From a virus: 38,521 nt of DNA. Location of the stretch: IMG/VR virus record IMGVR_UViG_3300037117_000201, positions 1 to 38,521 of that record. The stretch is one strand, 5' to 3'. How positions within the stretch are numbered: the stretch's first letter is position 1; every line of letters starts with the position of its first letter. Shown piece by piece: positions 24,558-31,434 of the stretch. Both the position numbers and the translations under genes were made by a program. Below the pieces are notes generated by a model that saw nothing but the letters and a program-made list of their open reading frames with translations, had not been told where the DNA came from and searched no databases.

Positions 24558-24860
24558 TTGGACCTCCCGGGGTGGCTGACGGCGGCGGCGTCGGTGGCGG
24601 GCGTGCTCGGCACGGCCAGCGCGGCCCTCATGCACAACGCCCTCGCCTCGCGCGATGAGCAAATCAGCAGCTTGCGGACGGGACAGAAAATCGCCTTCGA
24701 CAAGATCGACGCCCAGAGCCGCGACCTTCACGAGTACAAGCTGCACGTCGCCGAGACCTACGTCAACGAGGCGAAGTTGGAGAAGCTCTTCGACCCGATT
24801 AATCGACGCCTTGAGAGCATCGAGAAGGGCCTACGAGACGAGAGGGGCCTGCGCGCATGA
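24558..24860 (+). CDS. Small membrane protein with coiled coil (holin- or spanin-like)
   Basis: This 100-residue protein starts at TTG 24558, with GGGAGA about 8 nt upstream; an ATG start at 24420 would overlap the previous gene widely. One membrane helix (residues about 5-30, WLTAAASVAGVLGTASAAL) is followed by a charged coiled coil (SRDLHEYKLHVAETYVNEAK and RRLESIEKGLRDERG). This shape is common for small phage lysis-module proteins. The stop overlaps the next ATG (ATGA). It could be a holin or an inner-membrane spanin; the sequence does not settle which. Confidence 0.65.
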   Translation: MDLPGWLTAAASVAGVLGTASAALMHNALASRDEQISSLRTGQKIAFDKIDAQSRDLHEYKLHVAETYVNEAKLEKLFDPINRRLESIEKGLRDERGLRA

Positions 24861-25336
24861 GAAAGGCCACCCTGACGCGCGTCGAGACCGGGCTTGAGGG
24901 CACCTTCGGCAAGCTCTCGACCGACTCGGCCTTCGGCTGCGAGACCTTGGAGCTGCCCTGGCGCGGCAACGCGCATGACATCTCCTGCATCCCCGAGGGC
25001 GTCTACCTCGTCGAGTGGGATGAGAGCCCCGCACACGGCTTCTGCTACCACTACCGCAACGTCCCCGGGCGTGACCATTGCTTGCTCCATGCCGCCAATT
25101 TAGCCGGCGACATAGCGCAGGGCTATGTGGCCGAGCTCAAGGGCTGCACGGCCCCCGGCATCACGACCGCGATCTTCGCCGCCGGCGTGCATCCCGCCGG
25201 CGAGAAGCATCAGCGCGGCGTCACCGGCAGCGGTGTCGCCCTGCACGCGCTCGAGGCCGACATGGCGCATCAGCCCTTCGAGCTCACCGTCGTCTGGGCG
25301 CCGGGCGCCAAGCCCCAAGCCGAAGTTCTCTCTTGA
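24857..25336 (+). CDS. DUF5675-like protein of the lysis region
   Basis: This 159-residue protein shows the DUF5675 pattern in order: a starting TLTRVETGLEGTFGKLS, CETLELPWRGN, ISCIPEGVYLVEW, VPGRDHCLLHAANLAGD and an acidic-hydrophobic end. Family members are frequent beside lysis genes, but their activity is not known. The conserved cysteines and the R-D-H / L-H-A-A-N segment might form an active site. In this window no lysozyme, amidase or endopeptidase is recognised, so this gene is one of the few candidates for cell-wall attack; that is inference. It is coupled to the upstream membrane protein by ATGA. Confidence 0.7.
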   Translation: MRKATLTRVETGLEGTFGKLSTDSAFGCETLELPWRGNAHDISCIPEGVYLVEWDESPAHGFCYHYRNVPGRDHCLLHAANLAGDIAQGYVAELKGCTAPGITTAIFAAGVHPAGEKHQRGVTGSGVALHALEADMAHQPFELTVVWAPGAKPQAEVLS

Positions 25337-25362
25337 CGGGCGCGTCATCTCAGGGCTACAAT
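25333..25362 (+). promoter_or_regulatory. Sigma-70 promoter, leaderless, for the exported protein at 25369
   Basis: TTGACG (25333-25338) and TACAAT (25357-25362) are 18 nt apart, with the same geometry as the promoter at 268. The ATG begins 6 nt after the -10 box. The signal peptide that starts at this ATG makes the start codon certain, so a leaderless mRNA is likely. Confidence 0.75.
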
Positions 25363-25368
25363 ACCGTC

Positions 25369-25917
25369 ATGAAACCCCTAATCCTGCTTGCCCTGCTCTT
25401 GGCCGCCGCGCCCGCGCGCGCCGCGTACTTCGACAACGCCTTCAAGAACCCCGGGCAGGCGCCGGCCGGCGCGCTCCTCCTCTTTACCTCCAAGGGCGCG
25501 ACCGACGGAGGGGTCGGCACGTTCTCGCCTATCTACCATCGCGCCAACCCCGACGAGTCCCTCCTCCCGAAATCGTGGCAGGCGTACATCCCGCCCGAGA
25601 CGTGGGGGCTGGACCTGGGCTTCGGCGGCAACGGGCAAACCGGCTTCTTGTATGCCGCGATCGACTGGAACGTGGCACCGCAACTCCTCTTTCCGCTAAC
25701 CAAAGCACTCGCCCACCAGGGGGGTAATTACGCGGCGTTCGGCCAAATCGTCACGCAGACCGGCGCCAACGGTGCCTCGACGGGCCAGGGCGTGAGGCTT
25801 GACGTCGGCTGGAAACTGAGTCTCGTGTCCGACGGGGCCGTCCCGAAGTTCGACCAACTCCGCGCGCCGCCGCGCTACGGCGCCGGCTATTCTTGGATCT
25901 TCGGCGGGGCGAAGTAA
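25369..25917 (+). CDS. Exported protein of unknown function with its own promoter
   Basis: This 182-residue protein begins with a signal peptide (MKPLILLALLLAAAPARA, cleavage after about residue 18). The mature part has many aromatics and glycines with short alternating strands (TWGLDLGFGGNGQTGFLYAA, then VRLDVGWKLSLV and AGYSWIFGG), suggestive of a small outer-membrane beta barrel or a beta-rich periplasmic protein. No cysteines are present, unlike the other exported proteins here. A dedicated promoter suggests it is expressed apart from the fibre-like cassette. An OmpA/OmpX-like role in surface change or exclusion of other phages is possible but unproven. Confidence 0.72.
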   Translation: MKPLILLALLLAAAPARAAYFDNAFKNPGQAPAGALLLFTSKGATDGGVGTFSPIYHRANPDESLLPKSWQAYIPPETWGLDLGFGGNGQTGFLYAAIDWNVAPQLLFPLTKALAHQGGNYAAFGQIVTQTGANGASTGQGVRLDVGWKLSLVSDGAVPKFDQLRAPPRYGAGYSWIFGGAK

Positions 25918-26202
25918 ATGGACAGCGCCCTCGCCGCCGTCAACGCCTTCGCCGCCGCGCACCCGTTCTACTTCGCCGCGGCCACGGGCCTCGGCGGCTT
26001 CTTCGCGCGCTCCTTCATCTTCACCAAGGAGAACGCCCGGCGTCTCATCAAGCTCTGGTTCGACAAGCAGCGCGCCGCCTTGAAAAAGGCGGGCAGCTCC
26101 GACGCCGAGATCCAGAGCGTGATGAAAGACGAGGCCGACTTCCTGCTTAGCGCCGCACAGGAAGCCCAGGCGGAGGCCGCTGGCGTCGCCGCTCCGAAAT
26201 AG
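25918..26202 (+). CDS. Small membrane protein with charged tail
   Basis: This 94-residue protein starts directly after the previous stop. A hydrophobic segment (PFYFAAATGLGGFFARSFIF, residues about 16-35) is followed by a basic amphipathic helix (ARRLIKLWFDKQRAALKKAG) and an Ala/Glu-rich end. It could be a holin-type or other small phage membrane protein. Its last 56 bases overlap the 3' end of the oppositely oriented membrane gene, so the two transcripts are complementary there. Confidence 0.6.
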   Translation: MDSALAAVNAFAAAHPFYFAAATGLGGFFARSFIFTKENARRLIKLWFDKQRAALKKAGSSDAEIQSVMKDEADFLLSAAQEAQAEAAGVAAPK

Positions 26203-26848
26203 CCCACCACCAAGCCAGCGCGTAGAGCGCGGCACAGGCCGGGTGGTGGAGGCGGTTGTCGAGGAGCGATTGCGCGGTCAGGCAGAGCACGACCGCCACC
26301 GCAAGTAGTCGCTCCCCGTCGAGCAGCCAGTCCAGGGCGAGGAGCATCAGCGCCCCCGCGATGAGCATAAAGCGCGCCCCGAAGTGGACGTAGAGCTGCA
26401 AAAGGTCGGAGTGGGCCTTGGCCGCGGGGTGGCCGTCGACCCGCACGGCTGCGAAAGCCGCACTACCGACCCCCGGGGAGGCCGCCACGGCCCGCCAGAT
26501 GTCCAGGCGCACGGCGTCGTTGTAGGGGTGGGGCTTGAGCCGCGCGCCCAGGACCACCGCCAGGACGACGAGGACGGCCGCCACGGCGCGTCTACGACGC
26601 CCGCCGAGGTAGCCCCACCCCACCAACGCGCCCACCCAGGAGCAGCGGTTGGTGGATATAAGCATCGCCCCTAGGCACAACCCCTGAGCCTCCGGCCAGG
26701 TGGCGCAGAGGAGGGCTGCGCTCTCAAAGTAGGCCGAGTAGCCGTAGTGGGGCGGCAAGAGGCCGACCATCCCGGCGCCGCCCGCCGGCGTCATCCACGT
26801 CGCAGCCATGGCCGCGATCGTGCCCGCCGCCGCGATTACCTCGCGCAC
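26147..26848 (-). CDS. O-antigen-ligase/polymerase-like membrane protein
   Basis: This 233-residue protein starts at GTG 26848, overlapping the resolvase end by 13 bases. It has about five to six hydrophobic helices and an R-rich loop. Its central segment (RLDIWRAVAASPGVGSAAFA, then KAHSDLLQLYVHFGARFML) resembles the periplasmic loop of WaaL/Wzy-type O-antigen ligases: Arg-x-x-x-W, a P-x-x-G-x-G-like turn, and a His-(S/N)-x-x-L-Q motif. Full enzymes have about 400 residues and more helices, so this is a reduced version. Phages are known to carry Wzy-type genes that change the host surface. It is last in the leftward operon and converges with the late genes. Confidence 0.6.
   Translation of the reverse strand: MREVIAAAGTIAAMAATWMTPAGGAGMVGLLPPHYGYSAYFESAALLCATWPEAQGLCLGAMLISTNRCSWVGALVGWGYLGGRRRRAVAAVLVVLAVVLGARLKPHPYNDAVRLDIWRAVAASPGVGSAAFAAVRVDGHPAAKAHSDLLQLYVHFGARFMLIAGALMLLALDWLLDGERLLAVAVVLCLTAQSLLDNRLHHPACAALYALAWWWAISERRRQRPPPGLPVRR
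26204..26249. other. Inverted repeat at the convergence of the two operons
   Basis: CCACCACC (26204-26211) and GGTGGTGG (26242-26249) enclose a second hairpin GCGC-GTAGA-GCGC (26218-26230). It lies just after the last plus-strand stop, inside the minus-strand coding sequence. No T-run is present, so terminator function is uncertain. Confidence 0.35.
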
Positions 26849-27369
26849 ATGCGGCCGTAGGTGGCGATGAGCAGGGCGTCGGCGATGGCGTGGGTCATCT
26901 TAATCCCGGGGAAGAGTTCGACCGCGCGCTTTTTCGAGATGTTCTTGTTGCCGCCCGTCATGCACTCTAGCTTGGTCTGCCAGAGCTGCGGCGGCACGTC
27001 GTAGAGGTGCACGCCGCGGCTCTTGAGCGCGCCGCGCATGAGTCCCTTGATGTAGCCGAAGGTGTGCGAGCCTTGCGCCCCGTCGCCGGTCATGTGCTGG
27101 ACCTTCTCGAAGTAGCATTCCCAGCCGCCGCACTTGAGGAGTGCTGTCGCCGCGAAGCGCAGGATCTCCAAGACCTCGTCCTCGGTCATATCAGAACGCA
27201 GGCCGCGCACGAAGGCGACGCCCCCGTGTTGGTCGAGGACAGCCACGCCGCCGGCGACCCCGGGGTCGACCCCCATGACGGCGATGCGGCCACCCGGATT
27301 TCCGCACTCGCCCGCCGCCAAAAACACGCAGCCTGGCCAGCCGCGCGCATGGACGCACTTGGCGTTCAT
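26836..27369 (-). CDS. RuvC-like Holliday junction resolvase
   Basis: This 177-residue protein shows the RuvC-fold acidic residues: MGVDPGVAGG (Asp 35) on the first strand, YFEKVQ (Glu 88), and HAIADALLIA (His 160, Asp 164) on the last helix. The middle includes a PPQLWQTKL segment typical of phage and bacterial RuvC proteins. It would cut branched DNA formed during replication and before packaging. An N-terminal extension of about 30 residues holds Cys/His (KCVHARGWPGC to GECGNPGG), which may bind zinc. The start overlaps the zinc-ribbon gene stop (ATGA). Confidence 0.85.
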   Translation of the reverse strand: MNAKCVHARGWPGCVFLAAGECGNPGGRIAVMGVDPGVAGGVAVLDQHGGVAFVRGLRSDMTEDEVLEILRFAATALLKCGGWECYFEKVQHMTGDGAQGSHTFGYIKGLMRGALKSRGVHLYDVPPQLWQTKLECMTGGNKNISKKRAVELFPGIKMTHAIADALLIATYGRMCAR

Positions 27370-27998
27370 GCGTGCCCCTCCCGAGTCGTGCGCCCCGAGC
27401 CGTCGAGCTTCAAATCGACGGTCGGCAGGTCCGCGTCGTCCGCCTCTCCGAGCTGCGCGTCGCTCATGTCGTCGGGCGTTGCGACAGCGCCGGCGACGTT
27501 GGGGAGTGCCAGTGTATTTCCCTTGTCGTCGAAGAGTTGCTTATTCGGTTCACCGGCCTTGCTGCGATCGGGAGACGAGAGCTGCATCCGCGAGCGACAC
27601 TTCTTGACCGGGCATTGGGCCAACATAAAGCCCGTCGACGTGCAGAAGAATCGCATCTCGTGGTCGCAGGCTGGGCACAGAATCTTCTCGCCCTTCGCGT
27701 AGGCCTCCTCCCAGCGCCCGACGAAAGGGTCGTTGCAGGCGATGCCGATTTTGCAATGGTGGCAGACGAAGACCTCGGCCGCCCCGCCTTTGATCGACGC
27801 CTCGAGCATCTCGCCCCATTGCCGCGCCTTCGCGAGTTCCTTGCTGTTGTTGGCGGCCTTGAATTTGACGATGGCCTCGGCCACCATTTGTTCGAGGCGC
27901 TGCTTGACCATCTCGTCGAGACGGCGGTCGAACATCGCGTGGCACAACGGGCAGCGCGGCGTCGTCTTGACGTTCTTGGGGATTCGGACTTTGCTCAT
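27366..27998 (-). CDS. Multi-zinc-ribbon protein between polymerase and resolvase
   Basis: This 210-residue protein starts at ATG 27998, preceded by AAGAGGT, and overlaps the polymerase stop as ATGA. It has three cysteine clusters: CPLCH near residue 15, CHHCKIGIAC near 75, and CPACDHEMRFFC with QCPVKKC near 110-135. This suggests two or three zinc ribbons around a charged helix (DEMVKQRLEQMVAEAIVKFK). The C-terminal 70 residues are acidic and probably disordered. Zinc-ribbon proteins in this position could bind DNA or bridge polymerase and other factors. I do not recognise a named family. Confidence 0.75.
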   Translation of the reverse strand: MSKVRIPKNVKTTPRCPLCHAMFDRRLDEMVKQRLEQMVAEAIVKFKAANNSKELAKARQWGEMLEASIKGGAAEVFVCHHCKIGIACNDPFVGRWEEAYAKGEKILCPACDHEMRFFCTSTGFMLAQCPVKKCRSRMQLSSPDRSKAGEPNKQLFDDKGNTLALPNVAGAVATPDDMSDAQLGEADDADLPTVDLKLDGSGRTTREGHA

Positions 27999-30121
27999 TT
28001 TCGATACCTCTTTCCGATGAATCCTTCCGCCAGCACGGGACAGCCCGCCGTCCACGCCGGTAGGTCCTTCGTCATCATGCCGATCAACTCGGGCAAGCGT
28101 AGCCCGACGTCTCCCGTCAACGGCACTTCCGCGAGCAACTCGTCGTAGTTATGGAGCACGAGCGGGAACTTGCCGCTCATCTCGGCGCGCTCCATCCCGA
28201 CCACCATGAATTCTCTAGCGGCGGTCTGGACGGTGTTCTCGACGAGCTCGCCGCCCCACGTTCTATACTCGCCGAGAAAGCCGTTGCAGCCTGTCCGAAT
28301 CGCGCCCTTGCCTGCGCTCGCCCAGTAGTGCAGCTCGGTCTTCGCGCGTTTCTTAGGGCACAACTCGACGTCGTTCTTGAGGACGTGGGGACAGTCAGGC
28401 GCCTTGCAGCGCGTCGACGTTGCCTGGACGACGCTCGGGGTGTAGTAGCGCAGGAGCCGCCCGCTGGGCAACTTGCACACCAAGTAGACCCGGTCAGCGC
28501 TCATGCCCCACAAGACGCGGCCGCCGGCGACAGGGAAAAGTTGCCCCGGATTGCGCACGGCGTTGACAGCCGCGGCCTCGGTCGCGTACCAGAAGGCGAC
28601 GACGTTGGGGTGCGTCTCGCGGTAGACGGTCTTGGCTTTCTCGGCCAGGTCGTCGTCGAGCCACACGCCCTCGCCCTTCTTCGAGGTCTCGGTGTAGACC
28701 GACCCCTGGAACTTGGCGGCACCCATGCCGAAGCCGAAGCCCAGCTCGCTTCGCTTTCCGATGTCGTACTCGAACGGCGTGCCCTTCTTGGAGAGCCCCT
28801 TCTTCTCGAAGATGCCCTCGGCCATGCGAATGTAGGGCGATTCCCCGCGCGCGAAGAGTGCCATGACCCACTGTTCGCCGGCAAGCCAGTTGAGCACGCG
28901 GCACTCGATGGCGTTGAGGTCGGCACCGACGTAGACGTGGTCTTTCGCCGGAACGATGACAGCGCGGATGAGGTCAGAGAGCGTTTGCATCGCCTTGTCG
29001 CCGAAGGCCGCGCGAAAGAAGCCGACGCCCTCGTTGAGCATCGCAATCGCGAATTCCTGTTGCGCCTCGACGTCTTCGCCGCCGAAGCCCTGGGGTAGAT
29101 TGGCCGGCTGGAAGAGCCGTGCTGTCCACCGCCCCGTGTGCGCGCCGTTGAACTGGAACATCCCGCGCGCCCGCCAGTCCGCGCAGGCGCAGAGCAGCAT
29201 CGTTTTGAACTTGGCGACACTCGATTTTCCGACCTGTTGGCGAATCTTGAGGACGTCGACGACGTGCTTGGGCGTCTCGGGGTCCTTGATAAGGTCCTTG
29301 ACCGCCTCGATGTCGAGCGTCTCCTTGATTTCCTCTTCGTTGGTCTCGCTGTCCATCTCGACGACGGTGGGGATCTTGACACCTTGCGCCGCGACCCAGC
29401 GCTTCATCTCGGGAACGCCGGAGGCCTTCGAGCACGCCCCGCCCGTCATCTTGCGGAGCTGGGCGTTCAAGTCGTCGGTGAGCCCCGCTGCGATCTCGGT
29501 GGCCTTGCGGGCGGCGTTGAGGTCTAACAGGAGCCCGCGGCGGTTGATGCGCAGGTCGATCTCGAAGAGCTTGCGTTCGGAAGGCGGAAACTCGGGCAGC
29601 ACTTTGTCGGCCGCACGCTCAGTCTCGACGTCGATGCCGCAGTAACGGTAAAGCGCGACGTAGGTCGCGGGGTCTTCATCCCAGGTGCCGTCCTTGCGGC
29701 GGCGGCAAGTGGCGTACATCGCCTTCCGGCCCATCATGTCCTTCTGGAAGTTGAGGCGGAGCGACAGCGCCACGCCTTCAAGCGAGCCAGGAAGCCCGCA
29801 CATGTAGGCGCGAGCCTTCGTGCAGTCCCAGCCGGCGGGGTCCAGGCGGTCGGGGAAGCCGTATTTTTTGTGCATGACGAAGTGCCACATCGCGTACTCG
29901 AACTCGACCGAGTGGGCGACGACGCGCCCGACAAAATCGCGCAAGACGGGCGGCTTGGCGCCCCCGCGCAAATCCCATCCCATAACGCCCTGCAGGGGCT
30001 CGTCGTCGACGGCCCAGCGGGCAACGGTGATGTCCGTCGATTCGTGGCTCGCATAGGCCCAAGCGCCGACTTTCGTGATGTCGAGGTCAGAGCGGCTTTC
30101 GAAATCGAGATGGAGTTTCAC
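27995..30121 (-). CDS. Family A DNA polymerase with 3'-5' exonuclease domain
   Basis: This 708-residue replicative polymerase starts at GTG 30121, overlapping the upstream stop as GTGA; a longer frame upstream lies over the previous gene. The exonuclease begins MKLHLDFESRSDLD, with the D-x-E of motif I at residues 6-8. The polymerase palm shows motif A YVGADLNAIECRVLNWLAG (about residues 398-416), motif B KRSELGFGFGMGAAKF (about 455-470), and motif C LHNYDELLAEV (about 655-665). The exonuclease plus polymerase arrangement is that of phage PolA proteins found with DUF2815 and DUF2800 genes. It copies the phage genome. Confidence 0.93.
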   Translation of the reverse strand: MKLHLDFESRSDLDITKVGAWAYASHESTDITVARWAVDDEPLQGVMGWDLRGGAKPPVLRDFVGRVVAHSVEFEYAMWHFVMHKKYGFPDRLDPAGWDCTKARAYMCGLPGSLEGVALSLRLNFQKDMMGRKAMYATCRRRKDGTWDEDPATYVALYRYCGIDVETERAADKVLPEFPPSERKLFEIDLRINRRGLLLDLNAARKATEIAAGLTDDLNAQLRKMTGGACSKASGVPEMKRWVAAQGVKIPTVVEMDSETNEEEIKETLDIEAVKDLIKDPETPKHVVDVLKIRQQVGKSSVAKFKTMLLCACADWRARGMFQFNGAHTGRWTARLFQPANLPQGFGGEDVEAQQEFAIAMLNEGVGFFRAAFGDKAMQTLSDLIRAVIVPAKDHVYVGADLNAIECRVLNWLAGEQWVMALFARGESPYIRMAEGIFEKKGLSKKGTPFEYDIGKRSELGFGFGMGAAKFQGSVYTETSKKGEGVWLDDDLAEKAKTVYRETHPNVVAFWYATEAAAVNAVRNPGQLFPVAGGRVLWGMSADRVYLVCKLPSGRLLRYYTPSVVQATSTRCKAPDCPHVLKNDVELCPKKRAKTELHYWASAGKGAIRTGCNGFLGEYRTWGGELVENTVQTAAREFMVVGMERAEMSGKFPLVLHNYDELLAEVPLTGDVGLRLPELIGMMTKDLPAWTAGCPVLAEGFIGKRYRK

Positions 30122-30516
30122 GGCGCGTCCATCAAGAACTTGATGTGCTCGCAATTCTCGCCCGGCCACGCGATCGTGGCGTGGGGGCAAACGAAGACCT
30201 GATACGGAAGGTGAAGCTGCGTGTCGACGTACTCGACGGGCCAGCGGCGCAGCCAGGCAACGGGGAATTGGTCGCGCTTAAAGTGCTGCCACCAAGAGGC
30301 GGGTTCGCGCACCATGAGGGGCAACGCGATCGGCTTATCGGCGAGGACGTAGGCGCGCAGCTTGAGTATCAAACCCTCAAGCGCCCGCTCGGTCTCGACT
30401 TCAAGCGAGCCCTTCACGAAGGGGACGTCGTCGAGGATTTTACGGACGCCGACTGGCATCCGAAAAATCGTGACCTCAGTCAACTTGTCGTCGAACTTCG
30501 GGATTTCTTTTTTCAT
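30118..30516 (-). CDS. Unknown protein coupled to the DNA polymerase
   Basis: This 132-residue protein is not recognised. It overlaps its upstream neighbour as ATGA and the polymerase start as GTGA. It is rich in aromatic and basic residues in the second half (SWWQHFKRDQFPVAWLRRWP), with two cysteines near the end (FVCPHATIAW, GENCEHI). Part of the N-terminal half is Val/Glu-rich. Tight coupling to the polymerase suggests a replication accessory role, by context only. Confidence 0.65.
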   Translation of the reverse strand: MKKEIPKFDDKLTEVTIFRMPVGVRKILDDVPFVKGSLEVETERALEGLILKLRAYVLADKPIALPLMVREPASWWQHFKRDQFPVAWLRRWPVEYVDTQLHLPYQVFVCPHATIAWPGENCEHIKFLMDAP

Positions 30517-30692
30517 TTAGTGATCCGTGAAAGCGTGGCGTCGGCAAGTTCCCGCTTCAATTCCTCCACGCGGTCGCGCCATGCCGCGTCAGATGACGCC
30601 AGCGCGGCCTCGGCCTTCTCGGCCCTGCGCTTCATCTTGTCGAACGCCTCCATGCAATCGGAAAGCGGGTCCGGCTGTTCATCAAAGGCCAT
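30513..30692 (-). CDS. 59-residue helical protein
   Basis: A short frame starts at ATG 30692, overlaps the end of the methyltransferase gene by 11 bases, and ends in an ATGA overlap with the next gene. The sequence is strongly charged and helical (MEAFDKMKRRAEKAEAALAS, then WRDRVEELKRELADATL) with heptad-like spacing, so a small coiled-coil dimer is likely. It fills the only gap between two coupled genes, which supports it being real. Function unknown. Confidence 0.7.
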   Translation of the reverse strand: MAFDEQPDPLSDCMEAFDKMKRRAEKAEAALASSDAAWRDRVEELKRELADATLSRITK

Positions 30693-31206
30693 TGGTCTTG
30701 TTCTCCTTGGGGGCGCGGAGAGATTCCTTCCAAGCCTCCCACGCCGTCGTCACGGCTCCCGTGCCTGGGTACAAGTCCACAAGCTCGTCATCGGGTTCGA
30801 GTCCGAGCATCTCGAAAGCCCACGCGCACACCTTCGGCGGCTTGACCCCGCAAAGTCCTTTCTTGAGCGTGATGCTCTCGCTGACCCAATCGCGCATGAC
30901 GATGCGCCCGGTGACGACGGGCTTTCGACAGGCTTTGACGATGACGGGCTCCCAGGCGTAGGCCACGCTCACATTGCGCTTGAAAGCCGCGAACGGTTTA
31001 ACCCAGGCCATGATCCGCACCGTGGGCGGGCAGATCGCCAACACGCCGCGCAAAGCCGTCGAGCTGGTGTGCAAAAGCCAGCCGTCGAAGTCGCGCTCTA
31101 GGCGGGCGATGAGTTCGGCATGGTCAACCTCGCCAGCAAAGTCCTTGTGGTCCTTGTAGCGGTGGGCGCATCCTGGGTACGGCGGGTCGGCATAGGCAAT
31201 CTTCAC
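30682..31206 (-). CDS. DNA adenine-N6 methyltransferase, small
   Basis: This 174-residue protein starts at GTG 31206 with AAGGAG upstream, coupled to a micro-ORF by GTGA. It begins MKIAYADPPYPG: the catalytic DPPY (residues 7-10) is at the very N-terminus. The AdoMet-binding motif DLYPGTGAV lies near the C-terminus (about 144-152). This order fits the beta-type arrangement of N6-adenine methyltransferases. No target-recognition domain is obvious at this size. It would methylate phage DNA, giving protection against host restriction or marking DNA; the site cannot be read from sequence. No partner endonuclease is present. Confidence 0.82.
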   Translation of the reverse strand: MKIAYADPPYPGCAHRYKDHKDFAGEVDHAELIARLERDFDGWLLHTSSTALRGVLAICPPTVRIMAWVKPFAAFKRNVSVAYAWEPVIVKACRKPVVTGRIVMRDWVSESITLKKGLCGVKPPKVCAWAFEMLGLEPDDELVDLYPGTGAVTTAWEAWKESLRAPKENKTNGL

Positions 31207-31283
31207 GCTATCTCTCCTTGGGGGCGGCTGTTTTTGTTAGGCGAGTCGGCGTCTGCGTCTTTGATGCTGTCGTCGATGTTCAT
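31203..31283 (-). CDS. 26-codon micro-ORF upstream of the methyltransferase
   Basis: ATG at 31283 overlaps the preceding stop as ATGA, and its TGA overlaps the methyltransferase GTG as GTGA. The peptide is Asp/Asn-rich and hydrophilic (MNIDDSIKDADADSPNKNS to GEIA). Its 3' part contains the ribosome-binding site of the methyltransferase. It may serve mainly as a translated coupler. Confidence 0.45.
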   Translation of the reverse strand: MNIDDSIKDADADSPNKNSRPQGEIA

Positions 31284-31366
31284 TTCGGCAAATGGAAGAA
31301 GCCATAGATTATCAGCGGGACTAGGTACAAGCAAACCGCGAGGCCGATGCAGTCAATGGTTTTCAT
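31280..31366 (-). CDS. 28-residue single-helix membrane micropeptide
   Basis: Starting at ATG 31366, the frame codes for one hydrophobic helix (MKTIDCIGLAVCLYLVPLII followed by YGFFHLPK). It ends in an ATGA overlap with the next micro-ORF. No clear Shine-Dalgarno sequence is seen. The composition (one membrane span, short charged ends) is unlikely to arise by chance in such GC-rich DNA, which supports it being expressed. A membrane micropeptide of this kind could act on a host membrane complex. Confidence 0.55.
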   Translation of the reverse strand: MKTIDCIGLAVCLYLVPLIIYGFFHLPK

Positions 31367-31379
31367 GTTGAAGTTCAGC

Positions 31380-31418
31380 CCCGCCCGCGCGAAGCTCCTG
31401 GCAACTCGCGGGCGGGGC
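31380..31418 (-). other. Stem-loop after the ssDNA-binding protein gene
   Basis: CCCCGCCCGCG (31380-31390) pairs perfectly with CGCGGGCGGGG (31408-31418), an 11-bp stem with a 17-nt loop. It begins 17 nt past the ssb stop on the minus strand. No T-run follows, so partial termination or mRNA processing, giving more ssDNA-binding protein than methyltransferase, is more likely than full stop. Confidence 0.5.
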
Positions 31419-31434
31419 CTACCTCACTTGGACT

